DNA of 64,000 nucleotides from Epiperipatus broadwayi (Eukaryota > Onychophora > Udeonychophora > Euonychophora > Peripatidae): the NCBI GenBank assembly GCA_028023455.1, contig JAQFVV010000043.1, positions 3,099,483 to 3,163,482 of the forward strand, in the 5' to 3' direction. The translations under genes and the position numbers were made by a program. The notes under the pieces are model-generated. The model did no database searches, had not been told where the DNA came from, and saw nothing but the letters and a program-made list of their open reading frames with translations. Below, piece after piece: positions 1 to 12,229 of the stretch (position 1 is the first letter of the stretch; every line of letters starts with the position of its first letter).

Positions 1-279
1 ATATTTGCTGATTACAAATATTTCTGGATAAGAGACGTTACTTTATTGGTCAGTGCATTGATTGATTGTTGCAGTTATCAGAAAGCGATAAGAAGACTGG
101 GTAACATCTACGCAGGGCAGTATTGAGCAGGCAGTATTTGAGTAGACGTCTGTTTAACACCAGTAGAGATATCTCACATCAGTGCTTGCGGTTAATGACC
201 AGCGCCCAGTGGAAATGTAGTTCACGGGCATAGCTGAAAGAGCCCACAGTGATGGGGAGACCGCAGCAGAGATATTCAG

Positions 280-447
280 TGCATTCGTTGCAGACCATTT
301 TTTGGAGAGCATTCGTTGCAGACCATTTTTTGGAGAGCATTTGTTGCAGACCATTCATTTGGAGAGCATTCGTTGCAGAGCATTCAGTGCAGACCATTCG
401 TTTGGAGAGCATTCATTGCAGACCATTTGTCGGAGAGCATTCAATGC
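280..447. repeat. 28-bp minisatellite
   Basis: About six imperfect copies of a 28-bp unit of the form GAGCATTCGTTGCAGACCAT plus TTTTTTG. The phrase GAGCATTC recurs at every unit. Open frames of 66-77 codons on both strands here are by-products of a repeat whose unit has no stop, not genes. Confidence 0.9.
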
Positions 448-1389
448 AAGAGAGCAACATGGGAATTAAACATTAGCGAACGTTATTGGATAGCCGCACA
501 GTCCATTCTGGTGACTATAACATTGGCACAGTCGTAACTGCGGATATAACAAGTTGATTAACATATAATATGATAAGTAATATATGTCTATAATATGTTT
601 TTTTCTTATAGCACAATGCTGCATTTCATTCATTTTTACTTTGTATACTTTAGAATTATCTACACTTTTGTTTTCAAAAAGTTTCTGTTGTACTTACTCT
701 AGATCTCACTTAATTATGATTGTTTTTAAAATAGATATTTTTGTCTTTTTAAAAAAGTTTATCATTTATTTTTAAACTTTTCTTTCATTTGCTATACCAA
801 ACATTTTGAAGATTAATTTCTAGATATTTGAAATTAGTTATTTTATGAAGTATAATTTTTTTATCTACTTGCAATTTTTTTTTGGTTCTCTTCTAATTAG
901 TAGGTATTGTTTGTTGATATTAAAATCTAATTCTTCAATTAAAATATTATTTATAGAATTATTCTATTATACAAATTTCATTTTCTTGGCCAGTTAGAAT
1001 TATTACATGGTTGTTAACAAAATTCATCTGATGCAAAATATCTGGATGTCCATATATTGGCAGTTTTTTCTACATTTTCAGAATTTTCTGGATCTAGATT
1101 TTAAATACAGAAAAGCAAGTCTTCATTCCTATTGAAAACCATTCATGATGTAAATTGGTTGGAAAAAAGTATATACAATATATTATTTTTTATAAAATTC
1201 ACAGCTAGCTTAGAACAGTTTCTAACTGCTTTTATGTATTTTTTTCATCATCTACCCAAATTTTGATAGTGGCCCACTGTCCTCATCATGTATTTTCCTA
1301 TTTTTCAAAATTTTCTTTTCATATTCGCTCTTCTCTAACATGTCTATGAGTCTACTTGCACTTATACCCCGTCATCAGTATCAATTTCA

Positions 1390-2540
1390 ACAATGATAAA
1401 TTCTTTACAGAATGAATCTCTCCAAGTTTACTCCAGTTTCTTCGATCCATAGTTTTCTTTTCCACTTCGCACTAATAAACTACTTTATTTCATCCATCCA
1501 TCTCACATGTGATTTTTTACCTTGGAATCCAATTTAAGATTTTATTTATTTATATATTTCATCTTTTTTTAGAAATATGTTCGGACCAGCTTTATATTAA
1601 TCTTAGTTTTTTAATGATGTCCCTGATATCTCTTTGTTTTTCATCCAAGCATTAAACTTTTGATCCTTTCATTACTCTTAATATCTCATTATACTTTATT
1701 GAGTGGTTTGAAGTCTCTGTACTGTGCTTCAGTTAAGTATCCAAATCTCAGATCCATAAGTAAAAACTGATAAACCATATCTATTAAAAATCTTTCTTTC
1801 AAACACATAGGCATATTTTCTTTTCTACAAAAGCATTCCATAATTTCATCTATTATGTTTTCATTTATATAATTTGACAAAGTATTTTTGTTGGTAACTT
1901 TTTATAATTTATAATTATCAATTTTATTTTTCTAAAAAAATCCATTGAACATATATTTTTTTACTTTCGCCTGCTAACTCTATATAAGTGATTTAAATAA
2001 TTTCCATCTATTTTAGTCCTTTAGTTTCCATTTTGAATTGGCTATTATATTATAAACTTCTTATTAAACTATTATAAAAAGTTTTGGCAATATGGAATCA
2101 CACTGTCATATACTCTTATCAGTATTAATCTTCTTAGTATTACTATATAATATAATAACTGCTATTGCGTTTTGATAAATATTTTTCAAAATAAGACCAT
2201 TAGATTCTATTTTGATGGATCAAAGTTTTAATCACTACAGAAATGCTTATAAAATCAAATATTTTTTTTATAATTTATATTCTCTGGTCCTTTTCTATAA
2301 CTTCTTTCAATATTTGAATGTGATCCAGTGTGTTAAAACCATTCTGCAATCCAGCCAGTTGTTCTGGTTAGTTTGAAACCAAAGTTTTCTAGTGTTTCAT
2401 CACAAACATTTTCAAAATAAATTGGCATAGTTCTAGAAATATTTCAGTTTTATATGCATTCTTTATTAGATATGGCTGCTGGTCCTTTATCATTATATAT
2501 ATATATATATGCTTAGGGTTTTTCCATTTTATTTTTATTG
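1390..2540 (-). pseudogene. RTE-like LINE relic, RT to 3' end, antisense
   Basis: Read on the - strand, the conceptual protein has many stops and frameshifts but keeps recognisable LINE reverse-transcriptase blocks in order. These are a QAGFR-like finger motif (about 2345-2360), then NENIIDEI and MPMCLKERF (1689-1880) with the QFLLM segment matching VLPVLTYGAETW, then LNWIPR, a Met-Asp-Gly relic of VRWMDEI, and DRRNWSKLGE near the 3' end (about 1410-1620). The same blocks occur in the copies at 39.7-40.7 and 17.8-18.3 kb. It probably belongs to the RTE group with an APE endonuclease. Its decay shows it is old. It may extend to about 3130. Confidence 0.8.
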
Positions 2541-3402
2541 TTTAATTTTCATCATCCTTTTTATTGTTTTTTTTTCTTCATTATATTCACAACAATATTT
2601 TTCTCTAGATTCAATTAATATTGAATTCTAAAATTCCCCACTAAGTATGGGATTTAATATTCATGTCACCATTATTATTTATTTTAAGATTTTATATGAT
2701 CTACTTTGCTTCTCTTGATCTTGCATAACCTTTTGTACTGTCTTTTATATTTTTCCCTTTATTTTGATATAGATTCTATGGTTTTTTCAGATTATTGCAT
2801 CACTGTTTTCATAGTATTTTATTTTAATTTATTATTGAAGTTATTTCTCTGTTACGTCAATCCTGGTATCTTTATTTGAAATTTATTCATTGTTTTTCTC
2901 CATGAATTTTATTTGCAGTTTCATATGCACATATCTTGATTTCTCATGTATGTTTTCTGGTATAACTTCTTTTTGTAGAGTCATCATGACCTCATCTTTT
3001 TATTGTACCTTCTTTGAATTTTTTTGATATTTTATTGTTATAGAAACAGGTAGTCAACAGAACTGATATTCTGTTTCTTTTTATGTCTTCATACATTCCA
3101 AATTTTCAGTATTGCTTTTATAGTTGAATAGATTGAATCCATGCATTGTTGATAGTAGGGAAGGAAAAAACATTCTATGCTGTTGATCATAGAATGACCA
3201 TGTAACAGGTAGCAATTGTAATGAGAAGATATATCTAAATAAAAATTAACGTAAATTAACTAAACTCACCTGGTGTCAATTCTATATAACTAGGTAAGCA
3301 GATTGAAAAATAATCTGTTAGATGCATAAATGAATTAATTGCAGCTTTGGATCTTAGTTATTATTGAAGAAGTCAAAAGCTGGAAACTGGTCTGATGATG
3401 GG

Positions 3403-3520
3403 AATATTGTAGCACTATACCATCTAATGGCGATTGATTCTACAAGCATACAATAGATGGCAATATTATAGCACTATACCATTTAATGGCGATTGATTCT
3501 ACAAGCATACAATAGATGGC
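3403..3520. repeat. 59-bp tandem duplication
   Basis: Two adjacent 59-bp units (3403-3461 and 3462-3520) each run from AATATT(G/A)TAGCACTATACC to ACAATAGATGGC, with only about two mismatches. The low divergence points to a recent duplication. Confidence 0.93.
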
Positions 3521-3813
3521 TATTGAATAGGTTGAGTAAGATTATTCTTGGTGATGCTATTTATTTACATATAGTTAGTCTTCCTTTCAGTGAATGGATT
3601 TAAATTAATAATTTAAATCCAATTATCACAGATAACAATTTTAGTGGGCCCACAAACTATATATGTAATTATATATATATTTATAAAACAAGCATTTTGT
3701 TCTCATAATTTTTTTTTGTTTCTTTTTAATCCAAATAAATATTAGTAAATTTTTTTTATTTAGTTACAATTTTTATTAATTTGTTATTGATAATATTTAT
3801 TTCTGTTTCGTAG

Positions 3814-3987
3814 ATGATTTATATGCTCAATTGTACCCATAGAGCATGTTTGGAATGTGTTAGAGATTACTTTACTATACAAATCAAAGATAGAAATATT
3901 ATGGAGATGGTCTGTCCATACTGTAATGAACCTGATCTTAATGATGAAGATGTTGCTCATGATTACTTTAACAATATGGGCACAATA
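3814..3987 (+). CDS. RNF31: HOIP-like exon: C-terminal part of RING1
   Basis: Encodes 58 residues from the acceptor TTTCTGTTTCGTAG to the donor GTAAGT; both ends are phase 0. It carries RING1 ligands C-x-H-x2-C-x2-C (NCTHRACLEC) and the last pair VCPYC, followed by NEPDLNDED. This matches the HOIP stretch ending in VCPACGRPDL. In RBR ligases RING1 binds the E2~ubiquitin. The first C-x2-C pair must be in an upstream exon that I could not find in the 3.8 kb before. The ATG at the first position is an internal methionine next to a splice acceptor, not a translation start. The reading frame runs 12 codons past the donor into the intron before a stop, which is chance. Confidence 0.93.
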
Positions 3988-4058
3988 GTAAGTATGCATA
4001 AACATAATCATTATCTTTATTAAGCATAACATGATTAGCACCAACTAATAATAATGAC

Positions 4059-4638
4059 ATGTTATAACCATTTCCATCATCTAATATTGATGGTTAAATG
4101 TTTTAGAAAAATTCAAATCAAACTTTATTTAAACTTTTCAAATACATTCAACTATTAGTAATAGCATACAGGTTAGTGTATAACATTATATTTTGAGTGT
4201 GATTATACTCCTCTCTTCTTCAGCTGTTACTGGCCTGACCAGTGATAGTACTAGCATAGGATCTGAACTTGTACTTTTAGATTTATGAAGATTGAATTTA
4301 AAGTAGTGCTCTAACCACATAACCGTCAATAGACGTTTCATAAGTGAAGTGAGAAGGACCCTTGTAGATAAGTATATAACATTTTTATTGGCAGAATTGT
4401 GTAATTGGTTAGAGTATCACCTTCAATTCAGTATTTATAAATCTAAAGATTTTCTCTGATTTGATTCTTGTGCTATTAGTCACTGGACATGCCGGCAACC
4501 CCTGAAAACCAATACCACTCAAAACGTTGTGTTATATATTATTCTGTGTGCTATTACAAATAGTTGAATTTATTTGAAAGGTTTATTTTTCTAATGACAT
4601 TCAGTACTTAATATTAGATGATGGAAATAGTCTAACAT
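4059..4638. mobile_element. fold-back MITE with tRNA-like inner arms
   Basis: The ends are inverted copies of ATGTTAnACTATTTCCATCA, continuing inward as AATATT and AAATTC-rich arms. Between them lie two divergent tRNA-like arms in opposite orientation. On the - strand there is TGTGGTTAGAGCACT with GTTCAGATCC further on; on the + strand, AATTGGTTAGAGTATC followed by TTTGATTCTTG. They resemble pol III A and B boxes. It has no coding capacity and shares its ends with the MITEs at 5726-6045 and 38818-39051. Confidence 0.75.
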
Positions 4639-5725
4639 ATAATTACTACTAAAATGCTAACATCACAAACCTTCAAACAAACGTTTGCTAATGTTCTAAT
4701 AATATTTACACAATGAGCTGCATCCATAGCATTGCTTATTTTTCTAATATCAATTTTACCTTTTGACATCCCCAAGTGATTGTTTAGATTAAATATTTGC
4801 TATGCGTCGTCTCCTAAGTTATTGTAATTATGGATTTAAATAAGAATCCAAACAAACATAAAAATTAAAATAAAAGACCACCAGAGCAAAATAGTTTAAG
4901 ACAAACATTTAATATATATGTAAATATTGTAATGGATAAATAGTTCCAAACGAAACTTCACTAGAAGATGCTACTCTAAACTTTTTTCCCAATAACAAAT
5001 TACAATTTAATATTGTTATCTAATATAAAAATAATATTAAAGGCAGAAGTTTTTTATTAGCAAAGTCACACACAAAATTTTTGGAAAGCTATAAATTATA
5101 AAATGAAACTCTTCTCATTAATAATAAATCTTGGAAGTTAAAAGACAAGTTTATCCAGCATGAGTTACATTTGGACACCTATTAATTTGGCATAACAATA
5201 TTTTATAATTTGAGTAATAGTCATAAAAGTAACAAAATAATTTATTATAAAACAAAATAATTTATTTTAAAAAAATAAAATAACAATAATGTCATTGTAA
5301 TAGCTACCAATATCTAAATTATTACATTAAAATCAACAAATGCATATATGATCAACAACCTGAGATATTGCCAAAATAAACCAAGTCATTTTTAATCTCA
5401 ATACCTAATAGCATAGTAATCTATACATTGAGGGCTATAAAATTAAGCATTTGGTGAAATGCCTGTTATATATAAGTGTAACTCTCTACTATAATATTCT
5501 AAATAATGACATAAAAACAATAATTATTTTTAAAATTTCATATATAAAATATTTAAATATTAATTCATCATTATAAACATATTATTTATAAAACTATAAA
5601 CATTCCCCATGCTTAAGAAAGTATTCAGTACAAAAAATGAATTCATTATAAAATGTAGCCATAGGAAATTTATAACTGGAAATAACCAACAAATATCCAA
5701 CTAATCATATCAAATTAGATATGAT

Positions 5726-6045
5726 ATGTTGGACTATTTCCATCATCTATGAGTGAATGTTGAATGTACAGAAAATTTTAAATTTTATTTAAACTTTTCA
5801 AATACTAACAACTTGTTAGCAATGGCACACAATTAGACAACATAGGATAGTAATTAAATTACACAGTTGCTGGCCTGAAGAAGAGTGGACAATAATACTA
5901 CTCATAATACTGTGTAATTACTAACCTGTGTTGTCTATTTGTGTATTATTACCAACAAGTTGTTTGAATTTGAAAAAATTAAATAAAGTTTAAAATTTTC
6001 TGTACATTCAACATTCACTCATAGATGATGGAAATAGTCCAACAT
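5726..6045. mobile_element. fold-back MITE, same family
   Basis: Long terminal inverted repeats: the left end ATGTTGGACTATTTCCATCA is mirrored exactly at the right end (TGATGGAAATAGTCCAACAT), and complementarity continues for roughly 100 bp inward. The centre holds AATACTACTCATAATACTG. It is non-autonomous, with no frame. The terminal pattern suggests mobilisation by a DNA transposase not in this window. Confidence 0.88.
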
Positions 6046-6689
6046 ATCACATCTAATAATATACCATCATCACAAACTTTCAGGCAAATAATCATATCAA
6101 ATATCTCAATTGCCAATACATACAGCATCACTCCAATCCCATTTATATAAAATAAGTATTTATTACTATTTAAACAATCATTATTTAAATTATAAATATC
6201 ATTAAATAACAAACATTATATATTTCATCTGTATTGAAATATGATGTCTATAAAATAAAAATAAACTATCATTTATTTCATCTACATTATTTTTAAACAT
6301 TATATTTAAAATGTTTTGAAAATATTACTTGCATATAACTTTGATAATTAAATACACAGTGATTGATACAATATTTAAGAATTGATAATTTAAAATAATT
6401 GATATTGGTATAATGTTTATGTGAAAAACAATTTGGTTATAAATAAAGAAAAAATATTTAATAAAGATTTATTAGTTGTTTTGTAATTGTAACTTATTTA
6501 CCATTAAAAAATGTTAATGTTTTTCAAATTGAAGTAATAGCAGACAATTCTTCCTTCATAATGGCACTTCATTTGAAATATAGTAGATAGGCTTAAATGA
6601 AAATATAGAAAAAAATCATGATTTTTGCAACAGGTGATGATTATGAAGTAATCCTATTTATGTTAGATGAAAACATAAAGAAGTAGATT

Positions 6690-7132
<443 letters not shown>

Positions 7133-8089
7133 AAATCCTAATTGATTAAAAATTCATTTTTAAAATTAATATTTTTAAATTAAACAAATGGATTTTTTTT
7201 AAAAATTATCGTTTAACAAAATCAATTTTTGTTTATAAAAAGTGTATATAGTAACAATATAATATTTTAAAATATTAATGATCTCACACTTCTAAATTAA
7301 TCAAATTTCTTATACAACAATGAAATATATTCCAAAGGAATATACTATTTCAATATACTATTCCTAAAATAATACAAAAGTATAAACATAATTTATTTAC
7401 TATTTAATATATTGTTAATACATAAACAATTTCATCTGAAGGTTTACTTAAAATATAATATACATACTGATACAGCATTTAACAAGTCTCTAGATCCTTT
7501 TATTAACTTTCAGCCAGAATATAGCTCAGTATTGAGATTTTTTAGATTCCAGTTCTTGCTTGCTGATGCTCTGGCTTTTTCTCTCATAGTTAAAATCATC
7601 ACATTTATCAGTTCAGTAATTGTTTCCAGAAATCTTTCAAGTTTCTATTTTTGGACTATTGTCTAACTGATAATTAAGTTTAAATAATACTATTTTTCAT
7701 GTGTTATCCTAGAAAGCTTTGATTGTTTATTTTTAGATTATCATCTATGAGATAATTGGTTTAGAAGTAAATATTACTTTTCCTGCTTTAGACAAGTCTA
7801 CAATAGTTATTTGATAAATGTAACTTTATTTAAATAAATATGTATTTTTTTTTTTTTAATTTTTATTTAACATATATCTATTTTAACACACATTATTTTT
7901 TTATTAATTTAGCCAGAGTATCCCCTTTTACTCCAGAGAACTTTGTTTTTCTCCAGAATCCTATAATTAATCTTTTAAAAATATTGGTGTTTGTATTTTA
8001 TGGTGATGTCTATTTTCTGGTTATTTATTTGGGGTATCCATTCTCTCTTAGGCTATTTTAGAATTATCAGCATATTTATTTATTTTATT

Positions 8090-10010
8090 AATCATCATAC
8101 TCTGGTCATCTGAGTTAATTCCAGTTGGCAACATGTCTTGATTGGATAGCATATAATCTGGCATTTTTAACTGGATTTGCATCCATCCAGTTTTTATGGG
8201 TGTGGTTAATATGACAGTAAAAATGAATTTCTAAAGTTGTGGGTATCTCCACAATTTAATCCGAAAGTATTTTCCTTTAACCCATAATTTGCAAAGATTA
8301 TCTTGAACTGACTCTGTCACCAGCTTCGTAAATATTTTTTTCATTCTTAACTTTTTGCACCTCTGTTTCTGGCAATAGTACAGACAATTTACTTTGTAGT
8401 TTCTGCCTATAATTATTTCTTTGGATCATTAAATATGGATGGTGTAAGGTACTGATGTAGCATTGTAAAGTTTACTGCCTCTTTCATACTATAACAGTTT
8501 GTTTTGTTTAAAGTTTGTTTTAATTACTGGACAGTTTTTTCAGCAATCTCACTTGATTTGGGATGATATAGCTGTGTATGGATATGATTTATATCCCCTC
8601 AATTAAAAAAGCTTAAAATTTGGCAGATGTAAATCTTTTGCCATTATCCGATAATAGAGTTTCTGGCGATCCATAGTATGTAACAATTTCTTTTAAGATC
8701 CAATTTATTCAGTTGAAGTAGTGTTTTTTATTAGTCTATATTTTGTCTGTTACACTAGAAAATATGACCCTTAAATGAATCTGCATGATCTATATGCATT
8801 TTGCTCCATGGATCAGTTTTTGGTCACTGACAATATTTTTTGGTCAGAGCATTTGCCTTGGATTGACATGATTTGTGTTTTTAAGATATGTTTTAATTTC
8901 TGCACCTATGCCATGCCATAACATGCAGCCTCATGCAAGAGCTTTAGCCTATGATCATGAGGAAGTATTTCTAAAACTGTGTCTTGTTTCTATGGAGGGA
9001 CTAGCATTTTATCTCGCCCACTATACAATCCTTGTTAGTTGTATTGAGGTCATGAGTTGTCAAGGATTTATGGAGATTTCCAAGTTATTTATTGGGCCAT
9101 CCATCCTTAATTCAATTTGTAAATGATTGGTGGTAGTTCATGTTAGCTCTGGTCCAGAGTGCAATAATTTTATTATTGTTCACTTCTGTTTCCCAATCTT
9201 TCACATAATTTACAGATACATCATTATTGGCTTTTCCTGTTATATCTAGTATATGAGATAATACAGTGGCATGTTATATTTAACTACTTTTTAAAAATGG
9301 AAACTGATAATCATGCGTTGATAAAAATTATACCAGCAGGCCATTCTAGAGCTTAAATAATCTTGTGCTGCTTTTTTTACTTTGAAAGATTCCCTAATAA
9401 AGGATCGTGATCAGCCGTATAAATATTGATGGAATTTTTTGACTACTGTTATAATCACTAATACTTCTTTGTTCAGTTGGTTGTAATTTCTTTCAGCCTT
9501 TGTCATTATTTGGATCATGAAAGCTATTGGTCATTCTACATCTAAAGGATTACTGAGTACCGCTGCAATTTCATAATCTGACACATCCATCATTAAGATT
9601 ATATTCAAACTATTATTGAAATTTATTAATAATTTGCTAACATTAATAATAATTTTATTTTATTTAAAGCACTCTCTTATGGTTTTTTTCAAATGCATTG
9701 TTGATTTTTCCGAAGCAAATCATATAATGGTGTAGCAACATGGAAATTTTCAAAAATTTACTAGTCCTGGGAAAACCTGCAGTTCTTTTATTTTTTTTAG
9801 TCTTTGAGCATTTACAATTGTTTTAAATTTTTTCTGGGTCAGGCCTTAATTCTACATTTGTAACACTGTGAGCCAGAAATTTAATTTCTTTTGTATTCCA
9901 ACTATATTTCTCAGAAGTCAGTTTAGTTCCAAATCTTGAGAATCACTCATACATATTATTTACTCTATTTCACTATGATTCCTCCAAATTAACTATGATT
10001 AGAATATTAT
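8090..10010 (-). pseudogene. Ty3/Gypsy pol relic (RT end, RNase H, integrase), antisense
   Basis: Read on the - strand with several frame changes and stops. About 9960-9720 gives an RT thumb/connection with ELRPDPEKFKTIV-like and ELQVFPGLVNF motifs (family: RPDPEKI...LRSFLGLVNYYRKF). About 9640-9400 gives an RNase H core with DVSDYEIAAVLS, LNKEVLVII and KKFHQYLYG. About 8700-8600 gives an integrase core with YYGSPETLLSDNGKRFTSAKF (family: DNGPQFTS). No LTRs or gag were found. The 3' part ends near 8090 and the 5' side is cut by a copy of the ~440-bp repeat. It is an old, truncated retroelement. Confidence 0.85.
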
Positions 10011-10029
10011 CAAAGTATGGCATTTTTGG

Positions 10030-10560
10030 TTCTTTAGTAGCCATAGTCACTCCAATCCTATAGGCAGGATTTGGTATTGAACCATCAAACATCACACGAT
10101 CACCATTTCCTATGCTTATACAAGTTTGTAAAAATAGTAGCAAACTTTCCATTCAGAAGTTTAGTGGCTTAATATCAATCCTGACCATGGTATTGTGGTG
10201 ACTATGATTATTAAATAACCAAAGACACAAAAATGTGTAGATACTGAACTGGGTTAGATCTGTATTACTGTACAAGCAAATGAGTTTTGATTGAAAATAT
10301 TGTTTTTATTTTGAACTCGTAGTTTTATAGTTAACTAAAAAGGTAAAAGCTGGCTGCTAGAAGATTGCAGTAGATCCTAGTTGCAGTGCTCTCAGATCCA
10401 AGGCTCCTCACTGATGAAAGCCACAAACTAGAAACTAATCTGGGGATATTGGATGAGTAGATATTAGATTGGGATTTTATGCACAAACTAACTGTCTTGC
10501 ATCCATTGATTATTCTAACTTGCACTAGATGACACTACTGAGTGGAGAGTTTGTTACTGT
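10030..10560 (-). repeat. copy of the ~440-bp dispersed repeat
   Basis: Inverted relative to the copies at 51.7-52.6 kb. Shared phrases include GGGGATATTGGATGAGTAG, GGGATTTTATGCACAA, CATCCATTGATTA, GGCTCCTCACTGATGAAAGCC and CACACGATCACCATTTCCTA. The order of segments fits slightly more than one unit, and it abuts the Gypsy relic. Confidence 0.85.
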
Positions 10561-10689
10561 TTTTACAGCTTGTGTAAGCAAAAAAAATGGTAATCATAAG
10601 ATGTTAGCAAATGTTATTATGAAATGAGAAGAAACACTGTACAAGATAATAAGTCTCAATGATATAAAATATTTTCATATATAAATAAA

Positions 10690-11655
10690 TGTTATTTCAG
10701 GAGTAAGACGAAAAGGTAGCACAATTACTTAAAATAGGGTTGATATCATGAAGTCTAAAAAGTTTTACAAAAAACTAATATTATACAATAACCATACCAC
10801 CTTTTGTTTTAAATGAAGAGGTAAAAGAAACAATTAGTTATACCAAATGATTGGAAGATTGCAATAAAGTATATTGATATTTAAGAAAGATGAAAATTAA
10901 ATGTAGAAATTACAATCTTTTCTCAATTTATTTATTTGATAAAATGCACTTCAGTAGAAAAATTCAATTGACACAAATCATAATAATAATAGATACAAAA
11001 TTTTATGGAGATTTATTACAGGGTTCAGTTTTCTCACCTACTTTATTCAATATATTTATCAGCAATCTTCCATACAAAAAAAACCCCCCCCCAGAACATT
11101 AATCTAATACTGACAATATTATTTTGACTTAGCTAATTAAATCTTTTCTAGACATTGAAATTCTTTTAATTTATGAAAAGTTTCTAATCCTATAAAGAGA
11201 GAATGCTCAACTGTTTTATTTAACAAATATATACATTTTTCATAACGTGAATATAATGATTTAAATTCAGTTCTACCCCATGATACTTAGGAATAATTTT
11301 GGGCCATGGTCTAACTTATTTTTATCATCTATCTTAAACAATCTTCTTAGAAAATTTGTTGGAATTACTTAGGATTGTAATGCAATTACTTTATGGATAG
11401 TTTCCTTAACACTAGGATATTCTACTGATGATTACTGTATTCCTGTTTGGTTAAAAAGTGCCCACACTTAACTTCTTAATTCTCAGATATTACTATGAGA
11501 AAAATTACATGCTCACTCAAGTCTCTCTTTGTGCAGACTCTGATTTTTTACATATTGTTCCAATATATCAGAAAAAAAGTTGATTCCCTGAAAGTGTATA
11601 AAAAGTTAGCCCATAAGTCAGGTTTGCCAAAAACTTAAGATGTAGTTTCACCTTT
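10690..11655 (+). pseudogene. Jockey-like LINE reverse-transcriptase relic
   Basis: 10890-11102 includes LLQGSVFSPTLFNIFISNLP, the RT block QGSVLSPTLFNIYINDLP of Jockey/CR1-group elements, ending in a C-tract slip. Downstream, in shifted frames, come YLGIIL, SLTLGYSTDDYC-like and WLKSAHT, MRKITCSLKS-like and ADSDFLHIVP-like stretches, the usual thumb region of this group, to about 11650. The catalytic (Y/F)xDD region is lost between 11100 and 11280. It is unrelated to the RTE copies nearby. Confidence 0.78.
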
Positions 11656-12229
11656 TAAAACTCATCAAAATCTCTTCAAGCAAATAAAGAAATGTGACAT
11701 AAAAATGGATTTCTTGTGAGATTTGAATTATTCCTTCCTAATTTCAGCTGGATTTAATCTATATTACTGAAATTTTATCAACAAATTTAGGTCAATCCAA
11801 ATACATTGTACTGATCTGCTTTATAAATAGGATTTAACAGCCACTAATCTATATAGGTCTGTAGAAAGGAGTTCTCTGTCCACTACTAATATGCATTCCA
11901 TATCACTGCAGCTATTATCACTATGTGATTATTAATATAGTATATGAACATGCAAACATGTGTCAGCCAGTGCTTTGTCTCTTTAACTTTAAGATCAAGA
12001 AACACTATGATCTTTCTTCTCAGTTGCCTAATAGGATAAATCCTTAACTGAAATATCACTTGTTGTTTTTTTTGAAGGCAGAATGAATATGTGTGTGAAT
12101 TAGCTTTTCTTTTAAAGAGCTATTTACAATAATCACAGACAAAACTAAATTGTCATCATTAAAAGTTGTATAAAGTTGCCAGCCAAGACAGTAGATAGTA
12201 GCTGAAGGTAGAGGGCGCTAAGAATGTGT

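Larger units (their letters stand above)
1..3813 (+). other. intron upstream of the first visible exon
   Basis: I searched for an exon carrying the first C-x2-C of RING1 and saw none, so the whole stretch is probably one intron or starts within one. It holds a minisatellite (280-447), an antisense RTE relic (1390-2540) and a 59-bp tandem duplication (3403-3520). In 520-1390 and 3520-3800 I see only AT-rich DNA. 2540-3130 may be further decayed RTE sequence. Confidence 0.6.

Noticed and set aside
179-537. Overlapping frames on both strands near the window start
   Set aside because: They are translations of a 28-bp minisatellite.
1-3813. Upstream exon encoding the first RING1 Cys pair
   Set aside because: I found no frame with C-x2-C preceding a suitable phase-0 donor; it probably lies before the window.
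3814-4023. Stand-alone 69-codon gene starting at the ATG at 3814
   Set aside because: The ATG directly follows a splice acceptor, the RING1 domain is incomplete, and the frame past 3987 is intronic beyond a GTAAGT donor.
8090-10010. Intact endogenous retrovirus or active LTR retrotransposon
   Set aside because: Only RT end, RNase H and integrase are recognisable, with many stops; no gag, env or LTR pair.
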